From Hermatobates lingyangjiaoensis (Eukaryota > Arthropoda > Insecta > Hemiptera > Hermatobatidae), in the NCBI GenBank assembly GCA_026182355.1, contig JAPFBL010000166.1, positions 1,550,001-1,614,000 of the forward strand: a DNA stretch of 64,000 nt. Reading direction: 5' to 3'. Of this stretch, positions 60,126 through 64,000 are shown piece by piece; the stretch's first letter is position 1, and each line of letters starts with the position of its first letter. The notes under the pieces were generated by a model, which had not been told where the DNA came from, made no database searches, and saw only the letters and a list, made by a program, of their open reading frames with translations. Position numbers and translations under genes: made by a program.

Positions 60126-62260
60126 CTAAAGTTTATCGGGACTCGGTCAGTTCTTCAGGTTCAAATTAAACTCTCATTGCCAACGTTTCGGTCTTTATTT
60201 AAAACCTTTTTCATAGGCCTACAAAACCAGAGGAAATAAAAGAAATAATACAATCATTCAAAAATTAAACATACATAAAAGTGCAATTAGTTACAATTAA
60301 GAAATTACAATGGAAATTTTGACTATAGGTTTGTGAGAATACTTACAGAAGTATAAATTTTGAAACACAAAAACTAAGTATTACATTACAAATTATTTTA
60401 CAAAGAAATATAGTGTGTGGATTTTAACAACTGTAGTCTGAATGAACACGTGATACTGAACTGAAATAACCAAGCAAGGTAACCAAATTTCACCAGACAA
60501 CCAAAAAGACACTAACACAATTTTTCATCTATCAACAATGTTTAACTTAACACACCCCAATAAATAATATTTAAATTTGAAATGTCACTTCTATAATTAA
60601 TGGATGACTGGTTCTTTCTAATATATAACATTTCCAGAGTTTTCCTTCTCTGTTCATCCATTTCTTTGGCTATTATTTTTATTTCATCAAAATTAAAATT
60701 ATGGCATTCATTAATACTGTGTGTAGCTAATGCAGTGGCATTCATTTTCTTTTTGCTTATAGAATAAAAGAAATATATATATTTCTACCGGTAACTGTCC
60801 TCAAGGAACTCAAAGGATATATTTAAAACTTAAAGATGATAACCACTGGTCAGTTCTTTATTTTAAATTAATTTTTTCGATAGATCACTAATTCACTGTG
60901 ATTGCCCTCGTTTTTTCTTCTTCTTCTGTCTGTTCAACTGAAAATTGAATATCTAAGTTCGTTTACTTATTTTATGTTAATTTTGTTATTATTTTGGAAG
61001 CCTTATGTATAATACTCAGGGCTCCTGAATCAGACCTCAAGACTCCTGACTCCCTTGCTTCTTGATTTGCTTTCTGAGAGGCTTAATTCTCATCCTGACA
61101 TCGACGAATATAGTAATATCATAGCCAGTTTTTGTGTTTCATCTCTTAATCTTGATTTAGTACGTTGAAGTATTTTCGATAATGGCTTTTTTATATACCT
61201 ATGAAAAGTATCTTATTTTCCTGGCCACAAGAAATTCAGGAACAACAAGAAGCAGAGGTCTTAAGGGTTGGCCAGAACCATACACACTTCACCTAAGCTA
61301 ACGTTTCCCTATATTTGCATAGGATCATTCAAGTAATTCAAGACATACGTCAACAGATTGTTACAAAAGAGGACAAAATAATATACAGTTATTACACATT
61401 ACTTAGGCGACTATATCTAACAGAGTTTCAAAATAATACAAAATGGTTTCTTCAAGGTTATAAAGCTTGTTATAGGTATGGGTATAATATTTGAGTTGTA
61501 AGGAAAAGCTATAGGCTATAAGCAAATCCTTAGGTGAAATATGGCTATCCTTGTAGAAACCTTTTAACTATAAAACTGTTAGATCCTGTTGTATGTGGTA
61601 AAGTTACAAGCTTGTTATAGCTATAGGTATAATACTTGTGTTATAAGGAAAGGTTATAAACTATAAGGAAATACTTAAGTTATATACTGCTATAACCTTA
61701 TAAGAAAAAATGTTGTTTACTTTAAAAATCTGTTAGATTCAGTATTATGAAGTAATGTTGTAATTATTGTATATTATGTATTGTTCGTTTTGTAACTATC
61801 TAGTAACATATATCTTTTTTTTTGTACAGTCTTAATGATGCTATACAAATGTAGTGAAACTTTGGCAGAGGCGAGAAGTGTGTTTCGGTTTTAATCAACC
61901 CACCAGACCTCTGCTTCTTACTGTTACCTTATAACAAGATACCACAATAGATACATTAAATTATTTCACGTGTTATTCCTGTACATACATTTCGTATAAT
62001 TTTTCATGATACAAAATTTTTTTTTCTTGTTCTGTAGTAATTGTCTGCATTGATTATAATTGTTTTGCAAAGTTTTATTTCAACTGTTAATTCTTTTGTT
62101 TTTTTTTTTTTTTATAAATTTCAGGGGGAAGCAGCTCATTGTGGTTTTCCTGAAATTGCTTACGGAAGGTTTTCGGCTAACTTGATTGACAAGGGGTTTA
62201 AAGTAGCAAGAGTTGAGCAAACTGAAACTCCAGATATGATGGCTGAAAGGTGTAGAAAAA
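48555..62260 (+). CDS. MSH6: MSH6 homologue, 5' part (seven exons, continues beyond window)
   Basis: Joining 48555-48810, 51976-52068, 53000-53103, 56930-57049, 59030-59191, 59268-59402 and 62125-62260 gives an open frame of 1,006 bases, about 335 residues, with matching phases. Family knowledge: MSH6 pairs with MSH2 as MutS-alpha in the nucleus and recognises base mismatches and small loops. Seen here: a PCNA-binding box QISLLNFF (residues 4-11), acidic and lysine-rich linkers, a basic KPKRKK, and the connector [17 protein letters not shown]. The mismatch-binding [11 protein letters not shown] (Phe269, Glu271) and [11 protein letters not shown] follow. The PWWP domain of vertebrate MSH6 is not seen in any exon. 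The connector, lever, clamp and ATPase domains must lie past 64000. Confidence 0.93.
49045..49088. repeat. TA microsatellite in MSH6 intron 1
   Basis: About 20 uninterrupted AT units. Confidence 0.9.
49089..51975. other. Rest of MSH6 intron 1
   Basis: A short direct repeat around CGCCGGTTGAACT and CACCGGTTAAACT lies at 49366-49440. Segments near 50220-50325 and 50825-50875 share TGTTGGCGAATTT, AGTCACCAA and AGAACA in opposite orientation, probably a decayed inverted repeat. No PWWP-like exon was found. Confidence 0.45.
51976..52068 (+). CDS. MSH6: MSH6 exon 2 (residues 86-117), acidic linker
   Basis: Encodes [20 protein letters not shown] and [11 protein letters not shown]. The composition matches the acidic linker of MSH6 proteins (compare human DSDVEFKP). 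Symmetric phase 1-1 and good splice sites. Confidence 0.85.
52107..52152. repeat. CT microsatellite followed by a T run
   Basis: About 14 CT units run straight into 17 or more T. It lies just after exon 2 and before the SINE. Confidence 0.9.
52190..52517 (+). mobile_element. Intact tRNA-derived SINE in MSH6 intron 2
   Basis: A 77-nt tRNA-like head (52190-52266) has a perfect 7-bp acceptor helix (GGGCCAG with CTGGCCC) and a paired T arm (TGGGG and CCCCA). It has A box TAGCTCAGTCAGTGG and B box GGTTTGATCCC for RNA polymerase III. An unrelated body follows (CGTCGTCCCTCGGAGAAGG, then GTCGGTCCCGAGCC), and the tail ends AGCCTAACCTAACC. Flanks AATCAATAATAAA (52177-52189) and AATCAATGATAA (52518-52529) look like the target-site duplication. 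Body fragments recur at 27350, 30541 (minus) and 31925. Confidence 0.88.
53000..53103 (+). CDS. MSH6: MSH6 exon 3 (residues 117-151), acidic linker
   Basis: Encodes [20 protein letters not shown] and [18 protein letters not shown] matches the human LNSPVK site in the same linker. Phases 1 to 0. Confidence 0.88.
53601..54292. mobile_element. pogo/Tigger-like non-autonomous element
   Basis: The left end CAAGTTGAACCTTACTTATC, followed by CGGCA, and the right end, reversed, CAGGTTGAACCTACCGGCAT form terminal inverted repeats. TA lies at both borders. The repeat sequence resembles the pogo/Tigger type of Tc1/mariner elements. The 692-bp interior has no transposase. Part of it (GAATACATCATG to ACAGTACTGTACCT) recurs at 57885-57950. 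Confidence 0.75.
54340..56455. repeat. Cluster of dispersed repeat, GCAAACGTACCCGTC family
   Basis: Two copies (54352-54480 and 55066-55250) start TAGCAAACGTACCCGTCTTT then GACGGAATCA, where CCGTC-TTT-GACGG is a perfect hairpin. A second block (TTAAGTTAGACMTACACAAA, CTTATGGTAGC, ACAAACCGACAG, TGAAACGTAAAGAAAACTTG) occurs at 54497-54660, partly at 56110-56170 and again at 56255-56440. The whole 2.1 kb looks like overlapping copies of one unclassified element. A frame of 82 codons on the minus strand at 55411-55659 is not recognised. Confidence 0.6.
54690..55045. repeat. Tandem repeat of about 130-140 bp
   Basis: A unit with CGCAAGC, TACTCTGG, TTTATTACCA, AATTAAAAAAAA and ACTACTGTCATCGGCGA is repeated about 2.6 times (starts near 54691, 54822 and 54960), inside the repeat cluster. 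Confidence 0.7.
56930..57049 (+). CDS. MSH6: MSH6 exon 4 (residues 152-191), basic linker
   Basis: Encodes [20 protein letters not shown] then a Ser/Lys-rich tail ending SSQSNE. KPKRKK is a plausible nuclear localisation signal. Both ends are phase 0 with acceptor TTTCAG. Confidence 0.88.
57306..57530. repeat. Palindromic repeat 10
   Basis: Arms of about 95 bp (57318-57408 and 57432-57528) are inverted. They share TGGTCAGGGTTAATATATGG, AATCACCTTTTTG and ATTTTAAGA with their complements. Mismatches are frequent in the inner part. Confidence 0.75.
57540..57700 (-). mobile_element. Penelope-like element 3' region, copy 2 (partial)
   Basis: Matches 60130-60225 and 3090-3180 (GACTCGGTCAGTTCTTC, TCATTGCCAA, AAAACCTTTTTCATAGGC) and then diverges. 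Confidence 0.55.
57765..58015. repeat. Palindromic repeat 11 with embedded pogo-like fragment
   Basis: Arms 57800-57868 and 57950-58012 (GACATGCACTTA and TAAGTGCATGTC cores) are inverted. The loop between them (57878-57950) matches an internal part of the pogo-like element at 53601-54292. A degraded CTGATGA-C motif lies at 57769. Confidence 0.65.
58016..59029. other. Rest of MSH6 intron 4
   Basis: AT-rich. GGTTCAAGCCGGGGCTGCTA followed by a TTA run at 58965-59003 may be the end of a LINE. Otherwise nothing recognised. Confidence 0.4.
59030..59191 (+). CDS. MSH6: MSH6 exon 5 (residues 192-245)
   Basis: Encodes an acidic start, [20 protein letters not shown] and [20 protein letters not shown]. 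It matches human [20 protein letters not shown] and DASTLYVPEDFL, the entry to the MutS core. Phase 0 at both ends. Confidence 0.96.
59268..59402 (+). CDS. MSH6: MSH6 exon 6 (residues 246-290), mismatch-binding motif
   Basis: Encodes [20 protein letters not shown], then [20 protein letters not shown] and TFMR. Phe-Tyr-Glu (269-271) is the Phe-x-Glu motif that stacks on and contacts the mismatched base in MutS and MSH6. The intron before it is only 76 bp. Confidence 0.97.
59695..59870. repeat. Palindromic repeat 12
   Basis: Arms of about 70 bp (59695-59765 and 59800-59870) are almost perfect inverted copies of GAAAGTATAAGCCACAAGG and following text. A related single copy is near 57180-57260. 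Confidence 0.8.
59999..60022 (+). ncRNA. Hammerhead-like core motif, best-preserved copy
   Basis: CTGATGA, one C, stem GAAC/GTTC with loop AACA, then GAAATATTG. Both core boxes are exact. It sits 70 bp before a TA microsatellite at 60089-60123, as in the other repeats. Confidence 0.4.
60089..60123. repeat. TA microsatellite
   Basis: About 17 AT units, separating a repeat tail from the Penelope-like 3' region that follows. Confidence 0.9.
60125..60770 (-). mobile_element. Penelope-like element 3' end with endonuclease remnant
   Basis: On the minus strand, an endonuclease frame (60745-60542) is followed by a 3' region down to 60125. That region has other copies at 3075-3325 and 57540-57700. 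It contains GACCGAAACGTTGGCAATG and GAACCTGAAGAACTGACC. The 5' side is truncated at about 60770. Confidence 0.72.
60542..60745 (-). pseudogene. Penelope-like endonuclease, C-terminal fragment
   Basis: Sixty-seven residues including [39 protein letters not shown] and [12 protein letters not shown]. The pattern H-x(n)-GH/CH-x-F/I then Glu in R-x-x-LEMLHIR and IN-x-RSDT-x-NLN is typical of the end of Penelope GIY-YIG endonucleases. The stop codon may be the natural one. Confidence 0.72.
61241..61926. mobile_element. DNA-transposon-like element with 50-bp inverted ends
   Basis: The left end AACAAGAAGCAGAGGTCT with GGGTTG and AACC, and the right end reversed AAGAAGCAGAGGTCTGGTGG with GTTGA and AACC, match over about 50 bp at roughly 70 percent. 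No clear target duplication and no transposase. It contains the tandem duplication at 61454-61745. Confidence 0.5.
61454..61745. repeat. Two-copy tandem repeat of about 145 bp
   Basis: Copies at about 61458-61603 and 61604-61745 share AAGCTTGTTATAG, GGTATAAT, GTTATAAGGAAA-like, and ACTGTTAGATYC parts at roughly 75-80 percent. Confidence 0.7.
62125..62260 (+). CDS. MSH6: MSH6 exon 7 (residues 291-336), last exon in window
   Basis: Encodes [20 protein letters not shown], then [20 protein letters not shown] and RCRK. It is nearly identical to human HSGFPEIAFGRYSD and [20 protein letters not shown]. It ends in phase 1 at A|GTGAGT; no later exon is seen before 64000. Confidence 0.96.
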
Positions 62261-62600
62261 GTGAGTAAACAAAGTATCGACTTTACTGCAGCAAGGAAGC
62301 AGAACATTCTACGACATCAAAAGAAAGGGGAGGAAACATTAAGTCTCTATATAGAAAAAAAATGATCAAAAGACGACATGTTTCCAACACTGTATTCATA
62401 AATTTAAAAAAATTAGAGCATCCAGTGATTTGTTCATTCAAATATAAGGAAGAATTAAAACGAAACGAATTTGTTAATTTCAAAGGCTTCCAAGGCCGCA
62501 ATCTCATGAAATTTTGGATTAAAATTGAAGATATCAACGGCCTTAGTTAGATCATAACTATGTTTTTCTCAAATTAAATGTTTCACAAAGTGCCAGAATA

Positions 62601-62625
62601 ATTGATTATTATTATTATTATTGTT
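62601..62625. repeat. ATT trinucleotide run
   Basis: Short ATT repeat with one interruption, in MSH6 intron 7. Confidence 0.7.
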
Positions 62626-62698
62626 ATTAATTCTAAGTGTAAAGTATTTGAAGTGTTCTTGTTTTCTTTTCTGGAATGACGCATTTTGTCCTGACTAT

Positions 62699-62983
62699 TT
62701 AAATACAGGGGCAATTGTTACACAACAGTTTGTATACAACATTTAGCGGCATGGGATTGACACACAAATTACGATATAATATACCCGCAGTTCTGGAGTT
62801 CACATTCAAATTGAATTTTCTTAATATTCTGACAATACTTACCGAAGGCTTCCCTACAAATGGTAGTGAAACCCAGTTTTTACCTGGATCCGAGTAGTTT
62901 TCAGAGACAAATTCATTAAATAAGAACTTTCTTTCTTTCCTATGTAGCATTTTTTCTATTATTTTTATTGAATACCCATTCAT
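62699..62983 (-). pseudogene. Penelope-like reverse transcriptase C-terminal fragment
   Basis: The minus-strand frame reads WVSLPFVGKPSVSIVRILRK, FNLNVNSRTAGILYRNLCVN, then NVVYKLLCNNCPCI before a stop. It fits the Penelope segment between reverse transcriptase and GIY-YIG endonuclease (LPF-x-G ... KFN-x-NV ... VYK-x-C-x-xC). It breaks exactly where YIGET would follow. Confidence 0.72.
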
Positions 62984-64000
62984 GAATTTAATAGTATTAA
63001 TTTTTATGTCTCAGTTTTGGTCAGATGAAATCTTTTAGTTTCTTGATAAAATCTTTTTTGCGTTTGGATGCTTAATGTTTCTTCCTCTTTCTAATCATGA
63101 GTAAATATATTTGGGAGAAACCCAAACTATTTAGAATGGTAAAAAAGACTTACTTTGGCCCGTGGTTATACATTTTTAGTGCCAGGATCATCTAAAGAAA
63201 TTCTTTATTTTAAAGGGGCCTTTAGATACGAGTACATTATTTTTAATTAGTATCAAATTAACTATAATCAGTAGGTTTTAAATGAAAACCCATTTTCATT
63301 AATTAATATTTTAAAAGAGAATATACATGTGTGAGAACAACGCTTTTGATAACATTAATGCATTCTATTAATGACAAAAATAAAAATGATCTTGCGTTTT
63401 TTTTTAACTTTGGTGAAAAGTTAAAAAAACCGTCTGAATTAGGGATAACTTTTTAAAGGAACTGGGTAGTTGTTAGGGATTCTAAAAGAAAGAGTGTAAA
63501 ATATAGGTTATAAATATAACATTTGATATGATAAATGCAATCACTATTACTTAATATGATAGTGATTAATCAATCAATCAATACGATATTTCGGAATATC
63601 AACATTTAAACTAAAATATCAATATTTAATTGATAATTATAGTTTATTCAGATACATGTGTATGTACTGTAAAAAGTGTGCCGTTTCACACTAGTTTTTA
63701 ACTTTCATTTGCCATCTTTAAAAGAAGAAAAGGAGAAGAGTTAAAATACTTTACATAAAAATAATATCATTTTCATAAAATACATTTTATGCCCCAAGTA
63801 AATTATGTAGGTGCCGTGCCTGTTATTTAAGATATTCCTGTGTTTCTAATACCATAATATTAGAAATATTACTTACAAATAACATTCTTTAAAAGCATTA
63901 CTTTCAAAGTCAATTCATAATTGTTGTCAAAATAGCGAGAAAATAGAAATTAGTTATGATTCAGAGTCAAAGTACACAACGTCGAAACCTCTTAACAAGA
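62984..64000. other. MSH6 intron 7, right end of window
   Basis: AT-rich DNA. No exon encoding the next MSH6 segment and no clear repeat boundary is visible. Confidence 0.5.

Noticed and set aside
62362..62550. 62-codon plus-strand frame after MSH6 exon 7
   Set aside because: It does not match the next MSH6 segment or any family I recognise, and it overlaps an equally open minus-strand frame.

Overview
The window is a piece of an AT-rich, repeat-rich animal nuclear genome. Both protein-coding genes are split by many GT-AG introns, and most of the DNA is transposon debris. Mariner, hAT-like and pogo-like elements, Penelope-like retroelements, a tRNA-headed SINE and a CCTAA-type SINE tail (like the arthropod TTAGG telomere repeat) point to an arthropod, possibly a chelicerate. 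The species cannot be named from the sequence.

Two genes lie head to tail on the plus strand. (1) FAM91A1, 10606-36804, has 18 coding exons joining without frame problems into a predicted 841-residue protein; the human protein is about 838. It is a trans-Golgi vesicle-capture factor. (2) MSH6, from 48555 and running off the right edge, has seven exons encoding about 335 residues: PCNA-binding box, acidic and basic linkers, then the start of the mismatch-recognition domain. About 11.7 kb of intergenic DNA separates them. Nothing suggests a functional link; one serves Golgi trafficking and the other nuclear mismatch repair.

Layout: 1-10.6 kb is upstream DNA packed with palindromic repeats, including a nearly perfect 1.2-kb palindrome at 6724-7934. 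10.6-36.8 kb is FAM91A1, whose introns hold palindromes, SINE pieces, a LINE 3' end, a hAT relic and a decayed copy of its own exon 6. 36.8-48.5 kb is intergenic and holds a Penelope-like element, a hAT-like MITE and a dead but well-bounded mariner. 48.5-64 kb is MSH6, whose introns hold an intact SINE with target-site duplication, a pogo-like element, Penelope fragments and more palindromes.

The most unusual signal is a small RNA-like motif recurring in many otherwise unrelated repeats: CTGANGA, one unpaired base, a short stem whose sequence changes but whose pairing is kept, then GAAA. It resembles the catalytic core of the hammerhead ribozymes known from Penelope-like retroelements. Several of the palindromes also end in a shared hairpin, GTCC-N4/5-GGAY, followed by a TA microsatellite. 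Together these suggest one mobilising system behind many families of inverted-repeat insertions.
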